DNA of 64,000 nt from contig OU452207.1 of assembly GCA_911728435.2 (NCBI GenBank), forward strand, positions 12,380,182 to 12,444,181. The letters are read 5' to 3'. Source of the stretch: Apoderus coryli. Lineage: Eukaryota; Arthropoda; Insecta; Coleoptera; Attelabidae. The number at the start of each line of letters is the position of its first letter. Position 1 is the first letter of the stretch. Below are positions 10,334 to 22,100 of this stretch, piece after piece. Under the pieces are notes generated by a model, which ran no database searches, was not told the origin of the DNA, and was given only the letters and a program-made list of their open reading frames with translations. The translations under genes and the position numbers were made by a program.

Positions 10334-11699
10334 TTTCAATAATTAAATTCAATTTTTTAAACATTCAAAACCCAATGAAGGAATATAATAATGCAAAGTC
10401 AAAAACGCGATGACAAATGACATACCAACAACTTAAGGATATGATCAAAATATCGATATATCGGAATAAAAAATATCCATAGTCACATCGATAATTTACA
10501 CTTCATTATAACGATATATTGATATATTATTACCTTAGAATTTCGAATATAAAGAGTATATCGCTGATAATTTCATTTAGCAGATATATATATATATTCC
10601 ATTCAATATACCACTGGGCTTTGCCAACGATAGTGCCAATGTATCGGATGACACATCGGTATTTATTAACATTAGTGTAGTTTCTAGTTATTGTTGTATT
10701 CATATTAAAAATATTACTATTTTATAGGATGAAAATGTACGATATCGATTGTTCCAATTTCAATAACAAACTCGATCGATAGTGACAAAACTTGCATAAT
10801 AATTATTCGGAACGCAAGCTTGCCAGATTTGGCAAAAAAAAGCCATGGTCAATAGACGCTAAATATTCTTAGTTAGCTCTTGGCTTCCAAATCTGGTGAT
10901 TCACCATTCATCACATCATTAATATCTACGTTATTTCATAATATATTCATATTTATAATATTTCCGACAAAATTTTTGTTTAGTGTTCGTAGGCAACCCG
11001 TTTTTCATATGGTGTACTTTATTCTGCCTAAGATGTAAAGTATGTAATGCGCAATTTCTAACGTCTATTTTTCCACGATTTTTAATTTAATGTTAAAACA
11101 AACATAGTTACGTGAGAAATTAAGATTAAATTGTTTCATAGCTAATAATAATTTTGACAGTCACGTTCCTTTAAAAAAAAAAATTCAAGTGAGGGCGAGT
11201 GGTAGGTGAGATGCCACATCAGCCAATCTGATCTGAGAAATTTGTGAGGAATTTCTTGCGAACGTGGTATACATATGCAAAGCACATGCGGAGGTCAAGG
11301 ATTTAAAGTAGCATAATATGGCTCGATACACAATACACATTGAGTTTGAATAAGTTATTTTTTTACTCAAAATAAAAAGCTTAATATGTTGTTATAAACT
11401 TGGCAACACGTTAGGCTGTTGGTTGACAGATGCCGTCGAAGTTGTCTGCACTCTGCACAGTAGTTCATGCAGGTGTCCCGGGCGGTTATTAACCTATTAA
11501 CCGATATTTTATTATTTTTGTGTTTACATTTTCGTCCCGTTTGGAAATAAGGATTTAAATAAATTAAAATTAAACAGGCATTTTACATTTTAGTCCCAGA
11601 TAAGTAAGTACTAGTTTTACTTATCTGGTTTAGTGTGCTACCGGCAATGTTTAATTAGTGTTTGTGTGTTCACAAGCAAAAATATCGTTTACTTCCCTA
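10334..11699. other. Right part of old DDE transposon, then unannotated DNA
   Basis: 10334-11094 is internal sequence of the old element upstream of its transposase, with dense ATCGATAT-type words around 10440-10620 but no gene. The inverted terminal repeat occupies about 11095-11220. 11221-11699 shows nothing I can classify. Confidence 0.45.
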
Positions 11700-12720
11700 A
11701 AGTAGTCGTCACACAACTTGCTCGTTCTGTAATGTCTCTTATGAAGGTTTCTATTATTTATTTATCTGCTACTTATTGACGTATTGTTTCTAATCCTGTA
11801 ATAAAAGACATAATATACGTATAGATGGTGTAGAATTATATTGTAATGTTCAACTTGTAAATACCTTAAGTAGCTAGCTAAGCTCTACATAGAGTTAGTG
11901 GTTTTTGGAACATAAACAACTCTAGTTGTAATAGTTTGTTGGTTGGTGGTAGATCCTGGAAAATTTTCAGTACATACCTAGTAGATAATATTATAGTATT
12001 ACAAAGTAAAAGTATTTACTTACTTGCATTGTTTTTGTATATTTCTGTGTGTATCACTTTGGAATAACAATAATATGTTGTTTATATTTGTTACCTTACG
12101 GTTGATGTGGTACCTATAATGTTTTAATTTTAAGAATATTAGCCTGTTTGTTTTGATAATAATATAGGTAGATAACAGCAACATGAACGAATGTATTACA
12201 TTGTGGGACTGTAGTAGTAGGTAGTTAGTAGCCTAAAATATTATTGAATATTATGTGTTTGTATTAAAATACTTACTGTGCAAGTGTTTCATGCAATATT
12301 TACCAATGTTGTTTACTCATTTCCCATTAATTATTTATCTGCTACTTATTGACTTATTGTTTCTAATCCTGTAATAAAAGACATAACATACGTATAGATG
12401 GTGTAGAATTATACGGTAATGGTTAACTTGTAAATACCTTAAGTAGGTAGCTAAGCTCCATATAGAATCAGCAGTTTTATTTTACGAATTTTTATTTTTT
12501 CGGGCTTTTTATTGAATCAAATATTTCCCGAAAATAGTTGTCACACAATTTGCTCGTTCTGTAATGTTTCTTATGAAGGTTCCCATTAATTATTTATCTG
12601 CTACTTATTGACCTATTGTTTCTAATCCTGTAATGAAAGACATAATATACGTATAGATGGTGTAGAATTCAACTTGTAAATACCTTAAGTAGGTAACTAA
12701 GCTCCGCATAGAGTGAATAA
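11700..12720. repeat. Three diverged direct repeats of ~200 bp
   Basis: The block ATTTATCTGCTACTTATTGA, followed by CCTGTAATAAAAGACATAA, CGTATAGATGGTGTAGAATT and ACCTTAAGTAG, occurs near 11755, 12335 and 12595. The first and third copies are also preceded by GTCACACAANTTGCTCGTTC (11710 and 12540). No coding potential is seen. Confidence 0.8.
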
Positions 12721-12785
12721 TACAATTTTATGATATATTTATACAGTGGATGTAATTATTATCATTATTTTTTTTATTGTAATAA

Positions 12786-13710
12786 TGTCACAGCCGGTAT
12801 ATTGTAATAAAAATATTGCATCCGGTCGAACTAGCTATTTTACGCTGATTAATAATTTTTCAAAGTTCATCAAAGTTTATACAAGTTCATGACTTTAGCA
12901 TCGGGATTGTACCTAATAGACAAATTGCAAAGTCAGCAAAAAACGGTACGACCGAGTGGAGATAATCAAAGGTTATAAATTTAAACGCAACAGGAAAAAC
13001 GGGGTCTTCTCTCCAAACTTCGGTGAAGTAAACTTCGGGTCCTAGAAGCGCTAATTCCCCCCGTTGGGTATAGTGTCTTAAGATTTCTAGTTTATTTAAC
13101 GCGTATTAATTTTAATAGTAACTATTATTAAATATTTATAAATTTTAACAATTCTATTAACGCGAACGAAGTATCAGCTGTGTCGCCAGAATGATTGTAA
13201 TGTAAGTACGAATTTTTAATTATGATTATGATTTTTAAACTTGTCCTTTTTTTTTATTAAATTGATTTCTTGTACATTTTCTAAACAAATAAATAAATAA
13301 TAGTTAGTAATATTCATCTGACTTTCCTTTCATTTTTAATATAGTTTCTTTCAATTTAATCAAATAACTATTAACTGAGAGACGCCGCTCAAATACAGAC
13401 CGTCACTCGTTTACGAGGGAGAATTAATAAGATCCTCTTTTGTGAGCGTGATGTAAGTGGGCGATTCTCGAGTAGCTAAACAAGCCAAGCGAGTAACTAA
13501 ATTAATTAACATAAATTATAAAACTCAAAACCTTCTATAAACTATTTTATAAAGATTTAACTCAGTAGAGCATGCTTACCTGAGTCTTCAAATACTAAAA
13601 GACGTAAGGGAGGCTCTACCCTTAATTTCTAACTCTCAAATTGGGACTAGGTGAAGGCACCGTTCATATAAAATCCATACTCTATACGAATCTCTTTCTT
13701 ATTTGTGACA
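12786..13710 (+). mobile_element. Solo LTR of an LTR retrotransposon
   Basis: The segment begins TGTCAC and ends GTGACA, a perfect 6-bp inverted terminus typical of LTRs. It is flanked by ATAA on both sides, a 4-bp target duplication. A near-identical copy at 57547-58473 is preceded by a purine-rich tract typical of the internal side of a 3' LTR. No internal region is present here, so this copy is a solo LTR. A short hairpin (ACTTC GGT GAAGT) lies near 13019. The family (Gypsy or other) cannot be assigned without the internal genes. Confidence 0.75.
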
Positions 13711-13715
13711 ATAAT

Positions 13716-15645
13716 TAATAATTATAAATTGTGATAGTGCTGTCTTTGTCGTCGAAAAGCTGCAAAATTGGCAAAAGTTCGGGTAAGCGATCTGCGAATC
13801 CGCTGCCAGGATGGATCGCACCACAATACAAATGGAAAATTTATTTTTTTCTCACGGGAACTAGGCACTTTTCAACTGTGATTTAATGCGGTTTCACTAT
13901 TTAATCAATTAATTTAATTACATCTACACAGTTAATTTAAGTGTGTGACGCAGAGGGAGATATCAACTATTCTTCTTGAGCTATTCACAAACATTTGATC
14001 ACATCCATCCATCTGACGGCTTTCATGGCACTGTCACTTTAGGTTATTATCACTTTTTCACTAAAATTACTTTAAATACACAATGACAACTTCTAAATTT
14101 ACTACAACTATATCGAATAACCTTTTTATAACACTACAATATACAACATGTTGATAGAAATTGATCTTAAACATGAAAATAATGCCGAAAACTTTTAGAC
14201 TATGAATGTAAACAAAGAAAATAATAAACTATTTGACACAAGCAATTTGTCTGACGCGTTAGAAAAAAACATCTTACCAAAACCAAATTATGACGTGAAC
14301 TAGAGGTGTCAATGAAACTAAAATAAGTGACACCAACGTTAGAAATATTAGCAAATTATGACGTGAAACGAGAGGCGCAACTATATTGGAATTTGTCGAT
14401 TTTTATTTGAAAACCATTTTCATGACTATATTCTTAGAAAAAACATATGGGAGAAGCAATTTCGTATATTTTTAGTCGCAATCGTGTCAAAGAATGACAC
14501 ATTCGTAAATTCTATTGAAAAAGTATTAATCTTTAAAAATATGACTCACTTCACACATACTACGTTCCTTTTATAAATATCACTATTCCAAATGTCATAT
14601 AAATTGTGAAAGCTACCCCACACAAGAATATTTCGATATCAATAAATAATTGTTTGTATTGGAAGCACCTAGCTAACAAACCTTATATGAAAATTTCCAG
14701 TCAAAACCGATGCTTACTTATCTAAAAAATAATGCAAGTACACTGAACTCCACCACCAAAGAAGTAGAGGTTTTCCATAGTGTCAAATTATAACATAAAT
14801 CCATCTGTCATAATAATTAACATGTACTAGGTATACTAGGGAGTTAAGGCAAAACCAAGTACGTATACGTATCTCCATACGTAAACGTGAGATTTTGGTT
14901 ATGTTTACACTAAATAAGCAGTCATTCAAAATAGAGTTAAGGTGCCATCCAATACGTATCGTATATGTGGAAGGTAGATATAACACTTTACTTGAGAAAA
15001 AGACTATTTTAGATTTTTCTACTTCTATTTACTATTTTGCTAATATTATTGTTTTTTTAATTATTACCCAAATACCTATAAACAATAACAGAAAAATGTT
15101 TATAATTGTTACAAAATAAACTACTACTACTAATAATAATAATAAAGTATTTATTGCAAAATAGCTTAGCTTAATTTTCAATCTAGATTGAGTTTTTAAT
15201 GTTCTATTCTAGATATTCGTACAAGTTCATGTAATTCTGACAACAATCGGTTCAATACGTAGAGGTACATATGTTTACGGCCTTCGTATCGTTAAACGTA
15301 TCACAAATTTAAAGAGCGCATGCGTAGATGTCAAAAGATACGTTTACGTATACGTCACTGGCTTTGCCTTAACTCCCTACTGTCTATAGTAAAACAACGT
15401 AAATACAATAATTTCCAAAAATGTGCAAAAATATTACTGTAAAAGACAGAATGGAAATTGAAAAAGAATATATACCGGAAGATAAGTGTACAATCATATA
15501 AAATAATTATTTGTTGACATGCCGCAACGACTTAACTAACCATTATTTGTAGGAAAAACTTATTTTTTTTTTGCCATCCTCAATGACTTTTTTCATAGAT
15601 AAAACTACCACAAACCGACTGGGAAATCCCAAAGGGATTTCTTGT
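13716..15645 (-). mobile_element. Helentron-like non-autonomous element, hairpin-ended, copy a
   Basis: On the minus strand the element starts ACAAG, then the hairpin AAATCCC-TTT-GGGATTT (15640-15624), and ends ...AATTATAATTATTA at 13716. The paralogous locus at 58459-58480 lacks it and reads GACAATAATTTTATCTC. The flanks here join to exactly that sequence, so 1930 bp went in between two T residues with no target duplication. That, plus the terminal stem-loop, is the signature of Helentrons and their short derivatives. It carries no rep or helicase gene and contains a nested MITE. Confidence 0.7.
14839..15377. mobile_element. 539-bp MITE with GGGAGTTAAGGCAAA termini, copy 1
   Basis: Inverted termini GGGAGTTAAGGCAAANCCA and about 35 bp of imperfect TIR, flanked by TA. 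The related Helentron-like element at 56004-57416 lacks it at the matching point (57115-57125), which supports its being a separate insertion. Identical-length copies lie at 26852-27390 and 39201-39739. Two overlapping ORFs of 67 and 74 codons inside it have no domain and are not genes. It is rich in ACGTATACGT-type palindromic words near both ends. Confidence 0.75.
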
Positions 15646-16356
15646 TTTATCTCTATAAATGTACACATAAATTATTACCCACTACCTAACTGGACAGAAA
15701 TTTGGTTCCCTTAGACAATGTCTAGGATAAAGAACTAATGCAGTCTCCATGTTAGTCAATGATATTTGTTTATTATGTGTGTACCAACGTATGATTCCTA
15801 AAGAATATATATTCATATTATGATATAACAAATAAATTTATTATAAAAAAATAAATTAAATATATTAGAATTAATAAAACCAATATCACCGTCCAGCAAG
15901 AACCATGAGGAGGTATGGAGTGTTATCCTGCCAAAGGAGTGGGGATAAGCAAGTTTAGGAAAATGCACAGTAATGAATAAATAAATAAGGGTAGTTTAAT
16001 GATTAAAAGAAATAAATTCTGTAAGTAGGAAAGAAAAAAATTAATTTTCTAAAGCGGAAAGTATATATGTATTCTGTAAGTATGCAATAAATGAGAAGTT
16101 AGTTTTTTTGTGGCATAGAAATTATAGCATCATCTTGACTTATATTTACAACATACGAAAGTCCCTGATGTCACTGCTGCCTCACGGGATTGTTATGGAA
16201 TATTATTATATTGTAATAATAAGACGAGATTTTGTTATAGATTTATTTAAAAATAAAATCAAATACTTATTTCGTTAATAAACCTAGAAAAAAATTAATA
16301 TTAGAACTAATTAATAATAAAACTGATATGATATGATACTATAATAAAATTTGTTT
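15646..16356. repeat. Shared non-coding flank of the duplicated block, copy 1
   Basis: This matches 58474-59214 closely, including GAACCATGAGGAGGTATGGAG and TGCTGCCTCACGGGATTG. It probably includes the 3' terminal region of the Merlin element. I could not define Merlin TIRs here. Confidence 0.6.
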
Positions 16357-17470
16357 TTATACCTGATATTGATTTGCCAAGCACACTGAAAACTGGGAAA
16401 ATAGATTGGACCCTTTGTACCTGTTCCTCCAAATAAATTCATGTAAGTATGAGGTGAATAATGCATTCGATGTACCAAATTGTCTCCTTAATTTGCGTTT
16501 GAACCTCATCCACATATTTTCAACGTTCTGAGTGTGTACGCCCGTATCATTAGGGTCGACAAAATTCTCATCGTGTATTATCACACGATGTTCGTATATA
16601 CCTCCATGAATTCTATTGAGGTTAGAATACGCTCTCCAACCATCAGACATAATAATTGTGCCTGGCATAATATACCTATACATTGTAACTGTTTAACAAT
16701 AGCACAATAAAAACCCAACATTCCATGGGGAACTCTACAAAATTATTGCAAATTAAATTGTTTTTACAATTTATACTAAAGCAAAATGCAAATAAACATT
16801 AATTATTCTGATAAAATTTTTACAAAAGCCAACCAAATTTCACATGATTTTTAATGTATGTATATTATTTGCAACTTACTGTTCAATAATAGAACTTAGT
16901 GTTGCCTCGGTTCGGTCCGGTACATCCACAAGGAAACATTTGCCGGTACCTCTATGATACTTCCGATGGAAAAACTTACTTTCATCAATTTCTACAATTT
17001 TTGCCGTCATATCGTCCTTCAGCCCGCCAATAACTGAAGGGTTATCGAACAAGTCCTGCTCACAAACATCACGACAAAAATTGCACCAATCGACAATAGT
17101 GTGTGCCCCATCTACGCCTGCTTCATGGGCTATTGTAGTTTGAGGGTAATCCAATGACCACCCATACAGAATGAAAATTATCTTCTGTAAGGGTAACCTA
17201 CTCGTCTCAAAAAATGAGCTTTTGGGCAACCCCATGAAGCCCCATCGGGCAGTTGTTTAATACACCACAATTTTATTGGAATCTAAAAGGTTATATTTGA
17301 TAATAATATGATAATTTAATGTGTTTAAAGGGTTACCTACCATACACAAATCACACATTAATGTGTTTCTTCTCAACCTTCTTCGTGACACCCGCTTTAA
17401 TAGCTCCATATTGTCATTAAATTGCAAGCTACTATATCGATGGCTTTTTCTTCTAACATCTTCTTCGTTC
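16357..17470 (-). pseudogene. Merlin (ISXO2-like) transposase with two introns, one frameshift
   Basis: Minus-strand exons are about 17470-17341, 17282-16880 and 16675-16357. Intron 1 (17340-17283, 58 bp) is GTAGGT...TTTTAG. Intron 2 (16879-16676, 204 bp) is GTAAGT...TATAG, phase 2, and splicing gives SSIIEQ|YIMPGTIIMSDGW. The first exon and its junction hold a zinc-ribbon-like CDLC...WC. Catalytic acids are in IVEIDESKFF, IIMSDGWRAY and TQNVENMWMRF, the D,D,E of ISXO2/IS1595-like enzymes. A one-base frameshift near 17225-17235 separates LPDGASWG from LPKSSFFETSRLPL, and the 5' end has no clear ATG, so this copy is probably dead. Host: a cut-and-paste DNA transposon. Confidence 0.8.
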
Positions 17471-17755
17471 AGGATTTCTTCTTCGCGAACGATTGCTTAG
17501 GCTTCATTTTAAATGAAATTGCTAAATAAATAATAAATTTTATACACACACACGTTTTTTCACAAATATAAATCGCATAAATACAACAAATAGGTGAGTA
17601 GCATTTACATTTAACGGCCAAAAATTAAGCGCCAAATATTTAACCGTTTCAACATAATATGTGTGTTTTAAACCGGGCAACACCACACTTCAATTACAAT
17701 CTGAACTCCCAAAATTCGTCTGACTGCGCAGCCCTCCCTTATTATTATTATTATT
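17471..17755. other. Upstream part of the Merlin element
   Basis: Non-coding. Ends in a TTATTATTATTATTATT run into which the next hairpin element is inserted. This segment is missing from the second duplicated block. Confidence 0.4.
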
Positions 17756-18390
17756 ACAAGAAATCCCTTTGGGATTTCCCAGTCGTTTTGTGGTAGTTTA
17801 TCTATGAAAAAAGTCATTGGGGATTAAAAAAAAAACTGAAAATATGGGTTGAAAACCTAATCAAATAAGTAGAATTACATTTGAGACACCCTGTATATGT
17901 AAATAAGTTTTATGAGCCCATTCTAACAAACTAAGAAAACTTAAAAGTTTTCCTATTAATTAGGTTTTGTCGTGCCCAAAAATTTTAAAAAATAAATGAA
18001 AACATTTTTGAGTTCCTTTGTATGTAAATTGTTTAATTACACAACTTAAAAAAAATCCTGTGCACAGAGTGAATAAAGAATAAAGAAATACGTTTTTGCC
18101 TCCACCCCGTATATAAATTTAAAGTGCTTATGTTAAAAATTTGTAAATATTTAAAAGTTATTGAAATTTACTCATATATTAATTTTGTGCATTATTTTCT
18201 TCATTTTTATTTGTTCTTGTAATGAATTATAGTTTTGTACATAAATAAAACATTAATTTGTGTTTGTGTAATTTTTATTTTATTTTAAATAGGAAAAATA
18301 ATAAAAAACAGGTACGGACTTTAGGGACACTAAATTTTTCTCTTTTTTTTTATTAGAAGGCTAGCATTTAACATTTTGCCGTAAAAGTAT
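17756..18390 (+). mobile_element. Short Helentron-like hairpin element, copy b
   Basis: Starts ACAAGAAATCCCTTTGGGA at 17756, followed by the family sequence CCCAGTCGTTTTGTGGTAG and GTCATTGGGG. It then has one or two degenerate units of the minisatellite seen at 28840-30655 (CCACCCCGTATATAAATTTA near 18103). The end is estimated from where homology to the second duplicated block resumes (18390). No coding capacity. Confidence 0.6.
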
Positions 18391-19185
18391 TATTTAATTC
18401 AAAAATGAAAATTTATATCCCATAAAACATGGCAACTACGTGGTTTCTGTCAATTTTATTTTAGGAGATAAAATGTAACGTTGTAAGATGGTAATAATAA
18501 GATATCAATATATAAATCTGAAAAAATAAATTTGTATTAATAATGCCACTCCTATAGTCATTATTTTTTAAAAGACAATGCTATAGTTGATAAAATATTG
18601 CTGATATATCATATTTCAAGTTACTTGTTATGGAAAAAGTGATAAAATTACTGTCCCCAAAGTCGTTCGTAACCTTTAAACAAATTTATAATTATTTTTT
18701 ATTTATGCTATCATTTATTTTATTTAATAAATTATATTTTAAAATCTGTAAAAAAAAAAGTATTGTTTAGTAGGTACAGTATTAATTGTATGTTCTTCAT
18801 AGCCTAATTAAAAGTGATAGTAGTGTATGGTCAGATATTAGTTTTAACTTAATATTTTGCTAGTAAAATAATAATTTTTAAATGAATTAATTAAATAAAA
18901 AAAAAAAGAAACTACGAAGTCATCTTAACAAAGTTTTTTTATTAATATTGTATAATAGTATTAGCACGTTAGAAATATGTTTCAAAATATAAATTTGCAT
19001 CATCAGTTAAATTAACTAAAAGGGAACAATGGTATGCAACAACAAACAGTTTTAGTGTTCAATTTTGTTTTGTTAAAAAATGTATGTGTTAAATTAGTAA
19101 TATATAGAAAAGAAAAATAGGAAGAAATATTATAAATTGTTCATGTCTAAAAAATGACTATTTATTTTGATTGATGATCAGGGGT

Positions 19186-22100
19186 TTATAGTTTCGAAAC
19201 ACATTTTTGATGTGTTGGTAATGAGATACTAATAAATGAATTTTGTGCAGATGACGTTGTAGTTTGTGGTAACGTAGTGCTTTCCATTGTGAAAATGGAC
19301 TATTTTTCAAAATTAATAAGGTAATATTACTCTGATGACATTTGTATTTTTTTTGATTCTAATTTTAATATTTTGTTGTATAATAAATGTGTTTTCAATA
19401 TAAATAATTTTGCATATAATTCTTGTGTTTTTGTAGTTGATATATTGGATATTATGTAAATATTCTAGGTATTAGAAATATTAAAAAGCAAATAAAAATA
19501 TTTACCGTTTCCTCGTCTGCTCTTTTGGGATTCTGAAAAAAAAATTAATATAAACAAATTTATTTATGTATGCTATGCGAGTTGTTATATTGATATAATA
19601 TGTAAATAAATTTTAGTTTTTGTACATTATTAATACAATGATAAATTCAGTATTGTATTTGTTAATAAATATATCATGGGCTACTTTAAAATAAGTTATT
19701 TTTAAATTATTGGTAATTCATAATTTTAAAATATTTAAATTAATGTCATTTGATGTAAGTGGAAATTGGGAGATAGTGGTGGATTGTTGTTAAGTAATTG
19801 AAAACTAATTAAAATTTATTAATATTAAAAGTTAATATAAACTTACTCCTTTATATTGATGATGATGTTGATTGTACTGGAAATAAAAAGTATACATTAG
19901 GATATGTTGGAAGTAAATTTAATTACATAATATAGGCAATGATATAAGTATTTTTTATTCACTTACAGGATTATGTCGGCGCTGGCGACGGTGCTGGTTG
20001 CGATTATTTCTTGTGGTGTTCTAAAATGTACAATTTATTAAGTAATTTGAAAGGTAGAATTAGCTTTAAAATAGGTTTAAAGCAAATTTTGATTGTGTAG
20101 GTTTTTACATAGGTACTGACGAGTTTAATTTCTTTGTATGTGTTTCAGTGTAATTATATAGAATTATAATAGGACATTGTTAATTTAAAGAAATTATTAT
20201 ATTATCGGGGAGATCAGTAATTAATGTTTTTTGCTGTCACAAAAATATTTATATCTAATTGTACTGACGGATAGATTTTTGTTGTGATTGAAAATATAAT
20301 ATTAAACTAGCTGTTGCCCTCGAGGCACGAATAGCTCTCCATATTTAAGTGGAAAAGTAATAATTTTATGACCTTTTTGTCATTTATCTACATTTAATAA
20401 ATTTTTGTTTTGTTTTAGACATCAGCTATTTTTTTTTTGTATCGGGTTTTGTGCCTTTTTCTTCTCTTTGAAGGCACTATTTATACGCAGATATTTTATA
20501 TTTCAGATCTAGGCCAAATTCTTGTACGCAAAATAATTGATTTTTTTTAGTTTTATTATAAAATTTATTTTGTCCCCTTTTCTACTATTTACGAACGCCT
20601 ATGTAAACAAAATTGTTATGCTGCATGTTGTAGGTTATCCGTTAAGTGGTTTTTGAGTTATCACGGATACAATTTTTTTCTGACCCTTTTATAGAATTTT
20701 CACGGACGCCTATGGAACATTAATTTTTGTCGTGTATTTTTAACACCAATTCATCTAGTTAAATATAAAAATTTTTACATTTTAATTTTTTTTTCATTTT
20801 ACCCCTTTTTTTTTTATTTACGAACGCCTATGTAAATAAAAATTTTATGCTGCATTTTTTAGGTTATCTTATATCATAGCTATATATAATTAGCCAATTT
20901 TTCTGGTATATTTGGGAAACATTTTTTTTTCGTTTTTGACTCTTTTTTTAAGACTATTTTCGAACGCCTGTGTGAACTAATTCTTTTATGTAACATTTTT
21001 TAGGTTATATTCTATCACAACTATAAAAAATTATTCAATATTTCGGATAAGTTTAAGAACTATGATTTTTTAAATTTTTGAACCCTCTTTTAAACCCCTT
21101 GCCTACGCTCAATGTTAATCACCACCTATAAATATCCTGTAGTATTTTCGTACCAAATGTGGTTAAAATCGGTTAAGTGGTTTTTGAGTTATCACGGATA
21201 AAAAAAATTTCTGACCCTTTTATAGAATTTTCACGGACGCCTATGATACATTAATTTTTGTCGTGTATTTTTAACACCAATTCATCTAGTTAAATATAAA
21301 AATTTTTACATTTTAATTTTTTTTTATTTTACCCCTTTTTCTACTATTTACGAACGCCTATGTGAATAAAAATTTTATGCTGCATTTTTTAGGTTATCTT
21401 ATATCAAAGCTATATATAATTAGCCAATTTTTCTGCTATATTTGGGAAACGTTTTTTTTTTCGTTTTTGACCCTCTTTTTAAACTATTTTCGAACGCCTG
21501 TGTGAACCAATTCTTTTATGGAATATTTTTTGGCTTATATTGTATCACAGCTATGAAAAATTATTCCATATTTCGAATAAGTTTAGGAAATATATTTTTT
21601 TTATGTTTTGACCCCTTTTCCACTATTTACGAACGCCTATGAAAGTAAGTTATTCATGACACATTTTATAGGTTATATTCTATCAAAACTATAAATAACT
21701 AGTTAATATTTCTGCTATTTTTAAGGAATACGTTTTTTTTTTTAATCTTTTTTACCCCATTTTACACTATTTTCGGACGCCAATGTGGTTTAATATTTTA
21801 TGTTCAATATTTTAGGTTATATTCAATTAAATGCGTAAAAAATTATGCAGTATTTCGGATAAGTTTAAGAACTATGAATTTTTTTAATTTTTGAACCCTC
21901 TTTTAAACCCTTTGCCTACGCCCAATGTTTCCCAAAATCTAATCAGCTCCTTGCCATGTCCAATAGTATTTTTGTACCAAATTTGGTTAAAATCTGTTAA
22001 GCGGTTTTTGCGTTATCGTGCATACAGACAGACAGACAGACATTTTTTTAAAACTACTTATTTACGTATAAAATGACCAAAAACAAGTATTTCCGGTGAA

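Larger units (their letters stand above)
6788..11220 (-). mobile_element. Old DDE transposon with imperfect ~125-bp terminal inverted repeats, interrupted by a younger transposon
   Basis: The left end (6788-6915) and the reverse complement of the right end (11095-11220) align over about 125 bp. Both begin GATGTG(A/G)CAT and share CACTT.AATTTTTTTTT, AAAGGAACGTGA, and TCACGTAACTA followed by TTTGTTTT. A broken DDE transposase lies between them, and within that sits a 2087-bp insertion. Similar terminal sequence recurs near 37317-37350. I could not identify a target-site duplication, so the outer ends are approximate. Confidence 0.5.

Noticed and set aside
12786..13710. Hammerhead-like ribozyme in the LTR
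   Set aside because: Short hairpins are present, but I could not find the CTGANGA and GAAA core in a consistent fold.
14783..15119. 67- and 74-codon ORFs conserved in three places
   Set aside because: They lie in the 539-bp MITE and are conserved only because the whole host element is duplicated almost base for base.
13716..15645. Calling the hairpin family a TIR transposon or MITE
   Set aside because: The two ends are not inverted repeats of each other and the empty site shows no target duplication.
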